Source: Margaritifera margaritifera
Taxonomy: Eukaryota; Mollusca; Bivalvia; Unionida; Margaritiferidae
Assembly: GCA_029931535.1 (NCBI GenBank)
Contig: JAQPZY010001596.1
Span: forward strand, 434,001-498,000
DNA: 64,000 nucleotides
Reading direction: 5' to 3'
Positions 1 to 16,019 of this stretch are shown one piece after another. Position numbers and translations under genes: made by a program. Each line of letters begins with the position of its first letter. Position 1 is the stretch's first letter. The notes beneath the pieces are model-generated. The model saw nothing but the letters and a program-made list of their open reading frames with translations. It made no database searches and had not been told where the DNA came from.

Positions 1-1640
1 TGAGACCTTAGTTTAGCTCGTCAGTAAAGATAATATATAACAATTTCCTACCGAACGTTCTTACAGATGTCCTTTCTCTTAAGTCATTGAACTTATAACT
101 TGATCATACCTGTTTTTGTGGACTGAAATTGTCTTCATTTGTGTAATTTTTATTTATTGCTCTAGCGTTCAAGTATTATTTGTTTTTCTTTACACTGTAA
201 AATGATGTCGAAGAGTCACTGTACAAAAATTGATAAAATTAAAAAATCCATGAATCTAATTTTTCTCTGTTTTGCAGCTATAGTGCCGTTTCTATAGATA
301 GCTCCTAATTTTTCTTGATTTGCTTGACAAAATAACCCGTGAAATAGTTCTGTCTGTGTGCGTGAAATAAAGAAATATTTGTAAGAAGTTGCATTCTGGA
401 GCATTCTTTAGTGGCATTGACACAACAGTTATATTCCCAAAGCTTTGTTTACTTTTGATACACCACTTCTATTTTTGTTTGTCAATGTTGCAAATATCAA
501 ATCTAAAGAACTTCGCACCTGTCTAAGAAATAAATAAAAATATTTTTGTTATTATGGTCTCAATTTCTTTTTTTTTAAAGCTGTCGAAGTCTTAGGAAAG
601 TATCTCTCCTTTCCTTTTCTGTCGCTTTTGTTGCAAAAAAACCCCAAAAAAACCCACTTACATGAATATGACAAAAAGTTCAACTTGACAACCAAAAACT
701 TTAATTCGACAATCACATTTATTTTTGTTCGTTTCGGACGTTTTTTCTTTTTCTTTTTTTCTTCTTTCCATGCATAATGTTTCTCGCACGATTGCTTGAA
801 ACCTCATCTTATCTAACGGTACATTCTCTGTAGACATTACTCAAAATAACGAGCGGATTAGAAATTTATTAATAAATTCATCAATTGAAGTTATAAATAT
901 ATATTAGTATAATACAAAAAACAATCTGAACTATTTTCCGTTGCTGAAATATGATCAATAAACCTGGCAGGAAATTGTAACACAAAGAACAAAGTTTTAC
1001 AATTTCAAGGGTTTCCACCTAAAATTTCAGCTAAAAATCTACTAACAATAGCAAATATCTTTTCCACATCCACGTGCCGTCGCAGACAAAAATAGTATTT
1101 AGACAGGAAATCGATTCAACCTGTCTTCGTTACCGTCACGTCGTGTGCGTCTATTTGTCAATTATTGCAGGCCACCGGAAATAAAAGTAAGTTATTATCG
1201 GCTACTTGCCTCGCGAAATTGATCGAAACGAAACAACACATCTCGTCTGCCAGAGTAGGAACAATGCATTATTTTTATGTTTTCTTACCGAAGGCAATCT
1301 GTTGTTGCAAATTAATCATGCGAACTATTAAGTTGCAACGTCAGTCGCAAATGATCCATTTTCTCTGACTTAAAGAACAAAAAATAGTTCAGCAATGAAA
1401 TATTATAAACAAACTTATTGGCTGTTGTTGATGTATTCTCATATAAAACGTATGAATGTTTGAACAAGATTACATAGATTACATATTACATGTTCTCACT
1501 ATGGGTCATAATTGTGGTTTTTTACTTGTAGGTTTTATGTTAAACACGAAGATAGCAAAACAGAAAGGGTTGCTTACATACACATATTACATATTAACTC
1601 ATTACTTCCGACTGACTACATTTAGAGCACTGAAAGAGAG
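1..1640. other. No recognisable feature
   Basis: AT-rich single-copy-looking DNA with short A and T runs. Open frames are short, lack recognisable motifs, and are those expected by chance. I see no RNA gene or transposon end. Confidence 0.6.
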
Positions 1641-1644
1641 ACAC

Positions 1645-1920
1645 CCATTCGGACCACCTCGGCTATTTCTGCGGAACAAAAATATGTCTCAGACGTATGT
1701 CGGCGCAGTAATTTACAGAAAAATCTTAGTTTGTTCGCTGCAAAATTTCTTCGCAAAAAAGAAACCGCATTCTATTCAGACCACATCGGCTATTTATATG
1801 ATTGGAGTGACCGTAGGATTGACCGAGAAGTTGCGAATAAAAATATATTTCGATGCATTCGAAACTCCTCGGTCAATCCTTGTTTTGTAAATAAGCGAGG
1901 TGGTCCGAATGGCAGCAATC
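1645..1920. repeat. Palindromic MITE-like element with nested inverted repeats
   Basis: The motif CATTCGGACCACCTCG at about 1647 recurs in degenerate form at about 1768 (CAGACCACATCGGC) and, inverted, at about 1891-1911 (CGAGGTGGTCCGAATG). Inside these, AGGATTGACCGAGAAG (about 1815) is answered by its inverted partner CTCCTCGGTCAATCCT (about 1865). The stretch 1768-1915 can therefore fold into one imperfect hairpin with arms of about 65 nt, and an extra copy of the terminal motif lies 120 bp further left. No coding capacity is credible. It most resembles a miniature inverted-repeat (foldback) element whose left end was duplicated. The family is unknown. Confidence 0.6.
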
Positions 1921-3529
1921 GGCATACATTCGAGGTATGGTTCGTACAATTTACCTCAAAGTTTCGAATGGTAGTCACCTTGATTCAGGATTGTAACTTC
2001 ATCAAGGTTAACGTTGGACTCGGGTGTTTTGTATCAAAAGACAGAATAAAATTAACGGTATGCAACAACAACAACAACAACAACAACAACAAATTCTTGT
2101 TTGACACAGTTACACCAGGAAAAACCTAACTTTTCAGACCTGCTCATTTAGTTTAAAAGGTTATAAATTCTGGAATCGGAGTTTGGGTCTGGATTTTTAA
2201 GATTCATATGTCAAGGATACCAACATAGGTTTGCAAAAACATTAAGATAGGTTTGACACGTGGGCTATAGTTGTGGCCGAAATTTTGGGTGAAAAAAAAT
2301 GTCCACAATTTTTCCCCACTCTGTCGATTTACAGACGAAAGAATCACATAACAAACAGTCTTCTAGATAAGTAAGCAACTTGCAATTCAAACGAGATTTT
2401 AATCAGATTCACTGGCATGCACTAAGAAGTACTTTGTGCACCCCCACCCACCCCAATCTTTGAGCACGTGCGGAGTTAATATTGAAATATAATGCTAAAT
2501 TCAGTCGGGTATCTCGGATTTGTACCCTTAAAAAAAAGCCGGAATCAAAATATTAGTTCGTGATTAAAGTAAATTTCATCAGTTGGTTAATTGTATTTGG
2601 TCGTAACTGAAAGATACGGGCTATTCTGTTCTTTTCTTTGTTTGTTTCCTTTTTCTTTTAGTGTGTGTGTGTGTGTGTGGGGGGGGTCTTTGTAGCGTTT
2701 CAATCAATGACAAGATAATTACATATTGCAAAGTACTTGAAACCAACTGACTCTCATCAGTATATGTTACTAAGCAACTCCTATTTCACTCATATAATCA
2801 CATACCTTCTGTATGGGCTCAGATTTCGTATTAAGTTCGTCAGTTTCAACCAAAGGACTTAAGACAAAAGACCAGGATAACTAAAGTAGTACCTCAAAAG
2901 AAGGTGCTACAAGCGAAGAAACATCGACAGTGTTGTCGTTAAAACCAGGAATTCGATAGAACCACCATTTTGAGGCACATAATTAAAATCACAATCGGAT
3001 GCATCCTCTTCGTGGTTACTGATCACCCCAATGCACCAAATGTAAAACAGATAACTCCAGACATACTGGTATCATATTAAATCTTCTGACTGTCTGAAGG
3101 GCGTGTGCAAAGGAATTCCAATTGCTCAGATCTAAGAATCTTGAATATCACCCGGTATAAGTTAATATCACTTTAAATCGAACCATGGAGTCAGGCCACA
3201 TATAAATGCAAAAGCCAAACAATACCTACTCTGCAAGCGAATATGTCTGAGTCAGAAAAGTTCCTAAGTTCAACCACATGAGTAAGCTTTAACATCAACC
3301 ATAAACTGGGATGGTAAAAAATGTCATTTATCTCCCGACTCGCAAAACCTGTGCTTTTCAATGTGTTGGCGAGACTGTGGACAGAAAGCGAATGAATAAC
3401 CACAAGAGGCATTTTTGGAATAAACTGGACACTAAACTCGCCAACGATTACAACTCAGCCTGACATTCTGTTGGGTCCCTTACGATGCTGCCAAGAGAGT
3501 CCAATCCGAAATGGGCCGATTTAGGGCGA
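1921..3529. other. No gene; two short simple repeats
   Basis: The stretch holds an (AAC)n run at about 2066-2091 and a (GT)n run followed by a G run at about 2661-2687. Otherwise I see nothing beyond AT-rich DNA. Confidence 0.6.
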
Positions 3530-7490
<3,961 letters not shown>

Positions 7491-7499
7491 GTTAGATGA

Positions 7500-7690
7500 T
7501 TGGTTGGTTGTTTGTTAATGGTACTTTCAGCACGTTATTTAGCGATATCATGCCACAGAAATGGGAGCTCAGTTGCTTTCTCTGGGACACACCGATGCAG
7601 ACAACCTAGGCTGACCTGGGTGGGTATCGAACACACAACCCTTTGATTACGAGTCTGAAGCTCTTCTAATTGAGCTGCTGTGGCTCCCTG
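7500..7690 (-). mobile_element. tRNA-derived SINE, copy A
   Basis: Read on the minus strand, a tRNA-like head starts at about 7690 with an A-box-like GCTCAATTAGAAGAGC, an anticodon-region-like ACTCGTAATC and a B-box-like GTTCGATACC. The unrelated body then contains GGCATGATAT and ends in an AAC-rich stretch near 7500. The same body, GGCATGATAT followed by GC(T/C)AATAA-like sequence, is found at about 48090 and, on the minus strand, about 24690. This marks a dispersed family rather than a tRNA gene. The head resembles a threonine tRNA (CGT at the anticodon position), but I am not sure of the parent. It lies directly against the left end of the Polinton-like element. Confidence 0.7.
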
Positions 7691-7699
7691 TATGCAATG

Positions 7700-8400
7700 G
7701 AAATTAACATTACGTCTGGGCCACTATGTGGTGATTAGGAATTTAGTATGACATTTTGGGTCATTATGGGGATGGGGTGAGTGAAATAAGAATTTAACAT
7801 TAGATATGGGCCACTAAAGGGGTGGGGCTAGGTGGGAGGAATTTAACATTACGTAAAAAAGGGTAAAAACGGTAAATATCGCTCAAGCATTCCCTGTTTA
7901 GTTTAAACCTTTAGAGGAAAGAATGGAATTTTTAATACAAACACATCATTACACATGCAAACAGGGAGATGATATTTTATTTGTTGATACAAACACTCAC
8001 ATATATAATACAAATGGGAGTGTATATACTATTTCTGATAAATACAAACACACAGAGACAATCACATACAAAAAGACGGAGTAACTTTTGTTTCATACAT
8101 ACATACACACACAATCATATACAATGGAGATTACGGTCTATTATTTTGTTCAAACGAACACACAAAGATAATGTTTTTATACATACACAATCAAAATCGC
8201 ACTTACAAACAAATTTATAAGGGAGTAAATATGATACGTTCACGCTTGTAAACAAACACTGTTTCTAACAAACCAACATCCACATTTACAAGCAAATCTC
8301 TAGAGACAAGGAATACGATATATTATGATGATATTCACTCGTACTTACAAACAAACAAACATATCCCACTCTTACAAACGAAATACTCGTTCTTAAAAAC
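7700..8400. repeat. Left terminal inverted repeat of the Polinton-like element
   Basis: Read rightwards it has AACATTACG blocks with GGGCCACTA-like units, ACGGTAAATATCGC at about 7869, TTTAGAGGA at about 7910, ATTACACATGCAAA at about 7949, then runs of a degenerate unit rich in ATACAAACACAC. The reverse complement of about 16500-16020 gives the same blocks in the same order, with indels. The inner part is a degenerate tandem repeat and forms the outer zone of a longer repeat that is also seen, inverted, at 13610-14640. Confidence 0.75.
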
Positions 8401-8639
8401 TAACAAGGTTACACTGAAGGGTGTAACCGTCTTATGAGAGGTCTCGATATATAGCGAGAGTACAATCAAATAAAACATTATACCATGAGTTATATATTTT
8501 ATCTTGTTGTAGTTAATGTTTACGTTTATTTGGGAGGGTTTATCTTAAAAACATTTTGTGCAATCCAGTTTTACATTTGTATAACTTTACCTTTAGATGG
8601 CACTACATAGAAACTTTTGCGTTTAGCGGCCGTAAAGCA

Positions 8640-8651
8640 CTATTACATTAC

Positions 8652-8740
<89 letters not shown>

Positions 8741-9110
8741 ATAAGCAAGTAAAACACTATACATAAATACCATGAGCGAGTAAAACACTATTACATAAAT
8801 ACATATATACCATGATCGAGTAAAACACTGCTACATAAATACATATATGCCATGAGCAAGTAAAACACTATTACATACATACATATATACCATGAGCAAG
8901 TTAAACACTATTACGTAAATACATATATACCATGAGAAAGTAAAACACTATTACATAAATACATTTATACCATGAGCGAGTAAAGCACTATTACATAAAT
9001 ACATATATACCATGAGCGAGTAAAACATTATTAAATAAATACATATATACCATGAGCGAGTAAAACATTATTAAATAAATACATATATACCATGAGCGAG
9101 TAAAACATTA

Positions 9111-9181
<71 letters not shown>

Positions 9182-9480
9182 ATTAGCTAATATATTCCAT
9201 GAGCAAATAAAACACTATTAAATAAATAAATATATACCATGAATGAGTAAAACACTATTACATACATACATATATACCATGAGCAAGTTAAACACTATTA
9301 CATAAATACATATATACCATGAGAAAGTAAAACTCTATTACATAAATACATTTATATCATGAGCGAGTAAAACACTATTACATAAATACATATATAGCAT
9401 TAGCGAGTAAAACACTATTACATAAATACATATATACCATGAGCGAACAAAAACACTATTACATAAATGTATATATATAT
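8640..9480. repeat. 40-bp minisatellite with two embedded (TA)n expansions
   Basis: The unit is about 40 bp, containing CATGAGCGAGTAAAACACTA followed by TTACATAAATACATATATAC. About 16 diverged copies fall in two blocks (about 8740-9110 and 9180-9470). They are separated and preceded by (TA)n tracts at about 8657-8738 and 9115-9178. The unit's own ATATATA segment is the likely seed of both tracts. It lies inside the Polinton-like element, between its left repeat and the ATPase. Confidence 0.9.
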
Positions 9481-9659
9481 ATATAAGAGTATTTGATTCA
9501 GCGCTTGCTCACATGTCACTGTTCTTGAATTGTCTATTTTAGAAAAAATTAAAACCGTTTCATATCCTCTATAACAGATTTCGAATGGCATGTTTACTCT
9601 AAGAAATTGAACGGTCTGTACTGATAGATGCATCGTCGTTGGATCTCAAATAGTCAGAT

Positions 9660-10265
9660 CGCCATCTAATTAATATGCTTATTGCTGGACCTAGCGGTTC
9701 AGGTAAAATCAAATTTGTCAAATGTTTGATCGAATATAAACAACTTTTGTTCGATCGTCTACCAAAACGCATCGTGTGGTGTAAGAAAGAGTGGCAATTA
9801 GCTGACACTTTATTAATAAAACAAAAAAAAAAACAAAGAAACCTAAGGAGAACACATTTCATTTGTAAAGTATATTTCTCATTAAGACGACGGGATCGTG
9901 TCTGACTCCAGTCATACCCATCTACTATCTGGTCATCTTTGCTACTGTCTGGTCATCTTTGATGACCTATTAAGTGATAATGAAGAAGAAATCAAACTTT
10001 GGTTACACTAAAAGTAGTAGTTACATCATGCAAACGTTATTCCAACAAAGCAAAGCGCATCGCACTATCTGTCTCAATACCACATATTTGATGTGGTTCA
10101 AAAGTCCCTGAGACAAACCCTAAGTACAATTGTTGGCTAAACAATTGAGATCGTCATGGCTTAATTTTGCGATACCACACATCTGCCACACGCGTATTTA
10201 CTGATCGATTTAAAATCCAATATCCCTGATTATTTAACATCTCGTACTAATTTTATTGACGATTG
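9660..10265 (+). pseudogene. A32-type genome-packaging ATPase remnant (Polinton/adintovirus)
   Basis: In Polintons and related DNA viruses this FtsK/HerA-superfamily ATPase pumps the genome into the capsid. Visible in order are: Walker A GPSGSGK in the frame starting at 9675, followed by a PKRIVWCKKEWQ segment typical of the family; a hydrophobic Walker B segment ending in DDLLSD at about 9949-9984, after an A-rich insertion and frame change; a LFQQSKAHRTICLN segment at about 10030; a SPRD motif at about 10105, where NPRD is usual; and a C-terminal YLLIDLKS block at about 10195. The pieces lie in different frames with stops between, and a small duplication (GGTCATCTTTG twice, about 9931-9961) precedes Walker B. 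No full protein can be made. Identification is from motif order; I am confident of the family. Confidence 0.85.
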
Positions 10266-10660
10266 TAGTCAGGATGGTGGTCTAGTCATTTACACATTAT
10301 CCTTATCGTTTTTGTAGATCAAAAAGTTAGAAAATCCTCATTCAGTTTATTCGATCACACACCCACTTCTTAGTGATCGCTCACATTGTCGTTCAATACA
10401 ACATCACTTAAATCTAATCCAATCACACTGATTTGCACATTGTATACCATCAGATGATAGAAAGATGCACAAGTGCGTTCGCATCTGTTGGCAATTAGTC
10501 TGAAAAAAGTGATACGTTGATTTAATGTGTCGGCACGTCAATTTCAACAACAAACAATTCACATTCCAAAACTAACGCAACGTCTTTTAAGAAAAAATAA
10601 AACAAAAACAAAACAAAAACAAACAAAAAACAAACAAGCAAACGTAAAGTAGAAAGGACA
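10266..10660. other. Non-coding gap after the ATPase, A-rich at its end
   Basis: No motif is recognised. The end, about 10590-10650, is a degenerate (AAAAC)n stretch. It may be a decayed intergenic region or the start of the next late gene. Confidence 0.4.
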
Positions 10661-13140
10661 AAACACTCAGATCCGAGAATCAATACATGGACAAAGAAAA
10701 ATTATACTGAAAATGGATGGAAGTAAATTTCTTGGAGGGGTTATTCTATCCGTTTGCTCTATGATCGGATAAAATTGCACCACCAAAGTCCAAAACAAAA
10801 ACAAAGGCAATGAGGAAGAGGACGAAAATGAGTGTTGTTTCTTCAACCACAAAAAAAAATGTAAAAAAAATAGTTTCGCAAGAAAACAAAGACAAAGACA
10901 AAGAAGAAGAAAACCACAACTGTGGCCAAGAAGAAAAAGATTAAAAAACGACGAGTACCACTAGCAAAAATAGAGGGAAACGGCAGACTGAACTCGCACG
11001 TACGCACGGAAATCTCTATCAGCAATCACTACAGAAGCAGCATATACAACAACACCCGCACCTGTGTTAGTATCATATTATCCATTTTGGATGATATCAG
11101 CTAAATCTGATTTAGGAAAAATATTGTTCAATCTGTTGAAGACGCCCTCAAAATGAACACCCACTTACGAAGTCAAGTCTGCTCTTTCATTATCATCTTC
11201 TGCTGCTGCTAAAAAAGTAGCAAAGTCTAAGAAAAATTTTACGATGGAACAGATGTACTACAAAATTATATTCGATCTGTCGAGAAAGAACTCACAGGAT
11301 TATATCGGTTCAAAACTCCTGTCGTTTATTCTCGTCGTTCATTGTTTAAGGTAAAGCTTATACGGCGTCCTGGACACATGCCACTGTATATAAGCAGACA
11401 TTTTGACATGCTTTGCCTCGGTCACCTTTATAAGAAGCCATCCCCAAAGATTTAATGGCATCACCGTCGTCATCTTCGTCAAAAGACTCATAACATGTGG
11501 AGAATTTAATACTCCCTCTTTTAGACAAACATTGGGATGTGTTGTCTGTGATAAACAAACTTAAAGCACCGATGAAAAATCAGATCATTGCTTTCACGTG
11601 CTGAAAGAAATTATTCCATTGACCAAGACACAGAATCAGCAATTTAGACCACATCATCAATTTCTTCAAAACAGGGTTAGAAACAAACAAAAAAATGCCA
11701 TTAACCCTCCCCCCCCCAAAAAAAAATCAGATTTAAAAATATCACGTTGATCCGATGTTTATGGCCCGTTGTTATCTACAATACTTACTCCAGTGTTAGT
11801 AGCGATAGCGGATCTTCTCTGAAGCAAAGTTATGAAATTCTTTTTTGAAATAAGATGTACAGTTCATTTTCGAAGGACATCAATGATACAAAATATTACT
11901 TCATGGAAAGACGAAAAGTAACGTTAGTTCCTTTCAAACGGAGGATGTACCTCCACCGTTGATACGAGTAGTGGATATATTTGCCACCGAATCTTAATGT
12001 CTCATTGTTGGATCGAGCAGACGCATCAGAAACGCAAAAATTGCAATGGCACAGACAATTATTGCAACGTCTTCCAACATTTCACCAGAACGCTGTTAAA
12101 GACACAAGTAAACCGATTCTAAGTGCCCTCAATAATTTGATGATCGAATAAAAAACAGCATATACGGCGGCAGCGAGGACATCCACATCCACTGTCACAG
12201 CCACATACTCTTCTTTGAACGGCAATGTATTACAAAGGCAATTGTAAGAAAGCTTTCCTAAAGAATACAAGGAGACCACGTTTCCTTCTATGCATTCTCA
12301 ACGATCATCCTCACATGTCGTACGACGAACAACATCTTTTATTGTATCAAGGAAAACCGATTATCGGATCGAATGTGGTAGATTGATGAACGGTGTCCTT
12401 AGATACGGTCAATAATTTGAACTTGTAGGATGGCATAAATTCTTCTTATGACTCAGTGAAACCAATTTGCTTCAATCCTCAACGTTAGCGATGGATTCAA
12501 CGTCATCGAATTTTACAATCGATGCCTAAAGTGGAAGATCGCGAGGAATCTGTTACATTGAAAGAGGGAGAAGATAGGGAAGAGTTTCGATCCCCATTCG
12601 CTAAAACACCTACATCAAAGATGTCATCCAACCTTGCATCCACGTTGATACAAGAAAAGAAAGCAAGGTTAAAAAAGATCATGTTGACGCCATATCCATC
12701 AAAAGCCGCAAAGAAGGAAGTAAAGAAAAAATGAAAAAGAATCCATTACACCTGTTTTACTATCATCGACTCCTCCTCTTGCTCGTTGTACACACTAAGT
12801 ATTGCAAAAAAAAAAAAAAAAAAAAAAAAAAGACCAGAAGAGTATCGGAAGTTGGTTTTGCCTATAAATACCCGAAAATCTGTGGTCTAAGAATGAATGC
12901 CTGGGAACTTCATTACCTCAACTGCATACAATTGTGTGGTCTGAGCCATAAATGAACTCCTTCATTGGAAACCCAAAGATGTTCGGGCATACGTGATCAA
13001 CACGAGCGACAACATAAGGAGATAATTTGACTCGTATGAATTATCTCTGATCAAAGTCACTATCACGGACTTTAAGAAAAAAAGTTGTTTACCCTCATTT
13101 CAATAACGTGTGGTTACAAGGATCATAGTCCTTCGTGTGA
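10661..13140 (+). pseudogene. Decayed late-gene region of the Polinton-like element
   Basis: Plus-strand frames are broken but biased. There is a Lys/Arg-rich patch at about 10920-11000 (KKKKIKKRR), a patch reading GPLLSTILTPVLVAIADLL at about 11762-11818, a Gln/Leu-rich patch at about 12030-12145, a patch ending GSNVVD at about 12336-12386, and a Lys-rich open frame at 12522-12734. Small basic or hydrophobic proteins and a GSN(I/V)VD-type motif occur in Polinton/adintovirus late genes. I cannot assign individual proteins, and minus-strand frames here (for example 10843-11025, 12082-12279) look like shadows. A poly-A run at about 12806-12830 interrupts the last part. Confidence 0.45.
12300..12450 (+). 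pseudogene. Conserved GSNVVD patch of a Polinton late gene
   Basis: One frame reads LLLYQGKPIIGSNVVD and then stops (about 12336-12389). About 40 nt later another frame reads FELVGWHKFFL. From memory, this spacing of a GSN(I/V)VD motif followed by a GW..F motif occurs in a small uncharacterised Polinton/adintovirus late protein. A stop and a frame change separate the two motifs, so it is a relic. The family assignment is tentative. Confidence 0.5.
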
Positions 13141-13362
13141 TACCAATATTGTGTTTATTATCTTTATCAACCAAGTCTTGGATTTCCTCTCACCGATGTA
13201 TTGACTCGTTTTCTACACCATTTGCCTAGAAACGAGGAAAAAGTGGAATTGTGGTTTCGTGATCAATATGGTTATCTCTTGTTTAAAGACTCGACAATAC
13301 AGTTTAGTCGGTATCAAGACGATACCCTCACGGTATATTGGAACCCTCATATCACTTACTAA
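13141..13362 (+). pseudogene. Unrecognised open frame of 73 codons without a start
   Basis: An uninterrupted frame follows a TGA at 13138-13140 and ends at TAA 13360-13362. It lacks an ATG start, so simple ORF calling would miss it. The composition is protein-like: aromatic-rich, with LTDVLTRFLHHLP, then VELWFRDQYGYLLF and a final DTLTVYWNPHITY. It sits at the end of the late-gene region of the Polinton-like element, so it may be the C-terminal end of a structural protein. I do not recognise the family. Confidence 0.5.
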
Positions 13363-13609
13363 CGTTGTTAACCTTGTAACTATGTTTACTATTAAATGTA
13401 TGGATGGTATTGTACATTGCTTTCTCCATTATTTTCCCATTTTAGAACTTAGGTATTGTATACAAGGAGGAGTGGCTGTCCTAATCCTTACTTTGCATTA
13501 TTGATGAGTCCATGAATAAGTTGATAGGGGCCTATTAAAGTGTTAATTTTGAGAAACAAACATATCGTCTTGTGTGATTTTGTACAAATTGTTCTTCTCG
13601 ATATAACTC
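13363..13609. other. Spacer between late-gene relics and right repeat zone
   Basis: No motif is recognised. An open frame at 13259-13504 overlaps the 73-codon frame in another phase and is probably its shadow. Confidence 0.4.
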
Positions 13610-14566
13610 TCAATTTCTTCTGATCAATGGGTCTCTCTTTTTCTCTCAGTGGAGTATATGTGTGTGTATATTTGTATGCATGAAAACAAAATCATCCCCT
13701 TCTTTTGTATTAGTGATTGTATGTGTGTTTGTATAAAAATAATAGACACTCTGGGTCGCTTTGTATGTGTGTATGTGTGTTTGTATTCATGCTATACCCT
13801 CCGTCTGTACGTGTATGTGTATTGCATGCTTATATGTGTGAAATCCAAATAATACCCCTCCCTCGAAAGCAAAATAGACCCAACTATCCCATTGATTGTA
13901 CGCATGTATTCATGAAAACCAAATAGACCACACTCTTTCTTTGTATTTGTGATTGTACATGTGTGTGGATGTATGAAAATAATAAACCATAACCCTTTGC
14001 TCTTTGTATGTGTGTTTGTACGTTTGAAAGCAAAATAATACTCCCATGTGTGCATGTATAAAAAACAATATTCTAAATTCCCATTCCCTCTGCATGTGTG
14101 TTTGTTATATCCCTTTCCTTTGTATGTGCATATGTGTTTGTTATATCCTTTCCCTTTGTATGTGCATGTGTGTTTGTAAAATCAGTTCCCTATGTATGTG
14201 CATATATGTTTGTTTTATTCCTTTCCTTTGTATGTGCATGTGTTTTTGTGCCTATGAAGCAAAATATACCATATTCTCCCTTTGTATGTGTGATTGTATG
14301 TGTATATTAAGACAAAATATATCATATTCTCCCTTTGTATGTGTCATTGTATGTTTGTGTATGACACAATATACCATATTCTACCTTTGTATGTGTAATT
14401 GTATGTGTGTATGTATAACACAATATTAAACCGCACCTCCCTTTCAGTTGTTTGTGTATTCGTATGTTTTTACATATGAAATAAAAATAGCATTCCTTCC
14501 CATTTTATGTGTATGTATGTTTGAATGTATGAAAATACAATAATACCCTCTCCATTTGCATGTGTG

Positions 14567-14635
<69 letters not shown>

Positions 14636-14645
14636 GTATAGTATT
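13610..14645. repeat. Inner part of the right inverted repeat (degenerate tandem units)
   Basis: Many diverged units of about 45-70 bp carry the core CCCTTTGTATGTGTGTTTG followed by an A-rich AAAACAAAATA stretch. The same unit, inverted, makes up about 7960-8400, and more copies follow the mariner at about 16050-16210. The open frames in all phases (strings of MCMCVC) are translations of the repeat. A (TA)n tract occupies about 14571-14625. The parts on either side of 14905-15960 were probably continuous before the mariner inserted. Confidence 0.75.
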
Positions 14646-14904
14646 AGATGCAAGACGCTTTCCCTATCTACGTGTGTTTGTGTTAGTACGAATGCTATTT
14701 GAAAAGTTCTGAATATTTTTGTACAAACTTTGTATTTCTTGGAACCTGTCAATACATTTAATGCCGATCGATAGACAAAAAAATGTTCTAGAATATGATC
14801 TGCAGTTGTATCTGTAGCACAGCGGACACATGCAGATATAAGCATGTGACATAACATTGGTTAATGACAGTGACGTAAAATTGTTGGAGAAGGCTAAAAC
14901 AATT

Positions 14905-15950
14905 CTGCTATTGAGCAAAGAACATACTTTAAAATTCGTGCTCTCTTTTAGGGTTCTCTCTAACTGATATCATGACCGACTTGGATAAAGTTTACGGATG
15001 TAATTCTCTGTTATATCGTACAATTTTGAAGTGGTTTCATCGGGTTAAAGTTGGTCGCGAATCAATGTAAGATGACCCACGTTCTGGACGACCGTTGTCT
15101 GTGATTGGTGAGCGGGAAGTTGCTGTTGTAATCGGGGCAGTTGATAAAGATGATCGATATACAGCTAACGATATTTCTATTATTATGGGCATTAATTCGT
15201 CAGCTGGGTTTGATATATTGAAGAATCATTTGAAGCTCAGAAAGGCTTGTCAAAGATGGGTCCGCATTTGTTGACAGCTGATTAAAAACAGACTCCGTTG
15301 AAATCGCCAAACAGCTACTCGCCAAATGTGAAAAGAGTGACCAGAGACGTTTGAATGAGATTGTCACAGGTAATGAAATACGTTTACTTTTTTGAACCCA
15401 GCTCAAGAGAAAATAATAAAGTTTGAATCGGAGAAAATCAACAAAGACCACACATCGTTTGACGGAGTCAGACGTTAAAGAGAGTTTATGCACAATTTTT
15501 TACTGTGCAAAAGGCCCGGTCTTCCAGGTATCTGTGCCTAACACTGCTAGTGCAACTGTGCATTTTTATGCCTCCAAATATTTGCCAAAGTTGTTGAACA
15601 CTACCGAACCCACCGTCTGCACACAGGTACCCAAGATATCCATCTACTCCATGACAAAGTCCTTGCGCATAAATCCTCTATCGTGACAGGCTTCCTGAAG
15701 GAGCACAGCATCCAAACTTTGCCACATTCTCAACATAGCCCTGATTTAGCTTTAAGTAATCTTTGAATAAATTCCGTTATCAAAGATTTGCTGACGGCAG
15801 ATGATTTGAAAGTCACCATGCGGTTTGAAGTTCAATTTTCCAGTATATGAACACCATACCAAAAAGTGCAGACGAAATGGCATTTAATAATTGGATAATC
15901 AGACTGAGAAAGTGTGTAGAGGTGCAATGGGAGGTCTTCGCGGGGATGCA
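14905..15950 (+). pseudogene. Mariner-family transposase relic
   Basis: Mariner transposases cut and paste Tc1/mariner elements at TA. In order, the frames show IEQRTYFKIR at about 14913, then WFHRVKVGRES, a DDPRSGRP box at about 15072, a WVP.LLT block at about 15258 and a TGNE segment at about 15365 (the first catalytic Asp position appears changed to Asn). A GPVFQVSVPN block lies at about 15512, LHDKVLAHKSS at about 15648 (second Asp kept), HSPDLA at about 15737 (third Asp kept) and AFNNWIIRLRKCVE at about 15880. Several frameshifts and stops separate these blocks. The spacing and length (about 1.05 kb) fit a full-length mariner gene. I could not find its terminal repeats. It sits inside the right repeat zone of the Polinton-like element. 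Confidence 0.88.
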
Positions 15951-16019
15951 CTGACGTACTGTTCACTACAAAAGAACTTTGTTTTACAGCGGAATAATAT
16001 TCTGAACGTTTTGATTACA

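Noticed and set aside
7610..7690. Functional tRNA gene
   Set aside because: A and B boxes are present, but the cloverleaf pairing is poor and the sequence continues into a SINE body shared with two other loci.
9675..9905. ABC-transporter or kinase P-loop gene
   Set aside because: The Walker A is followed by a PKRIVWCKKEWQ segment and downstream blocks specific to the A32-type packaging ATPase, with no ABC signature.
13649..14429. Cys-rich 'MCMCVC' frames of up to 127 codons
   Set aside because: They are translations of the TATGTGTGT-type subterminal repeat in several phases and both strands.
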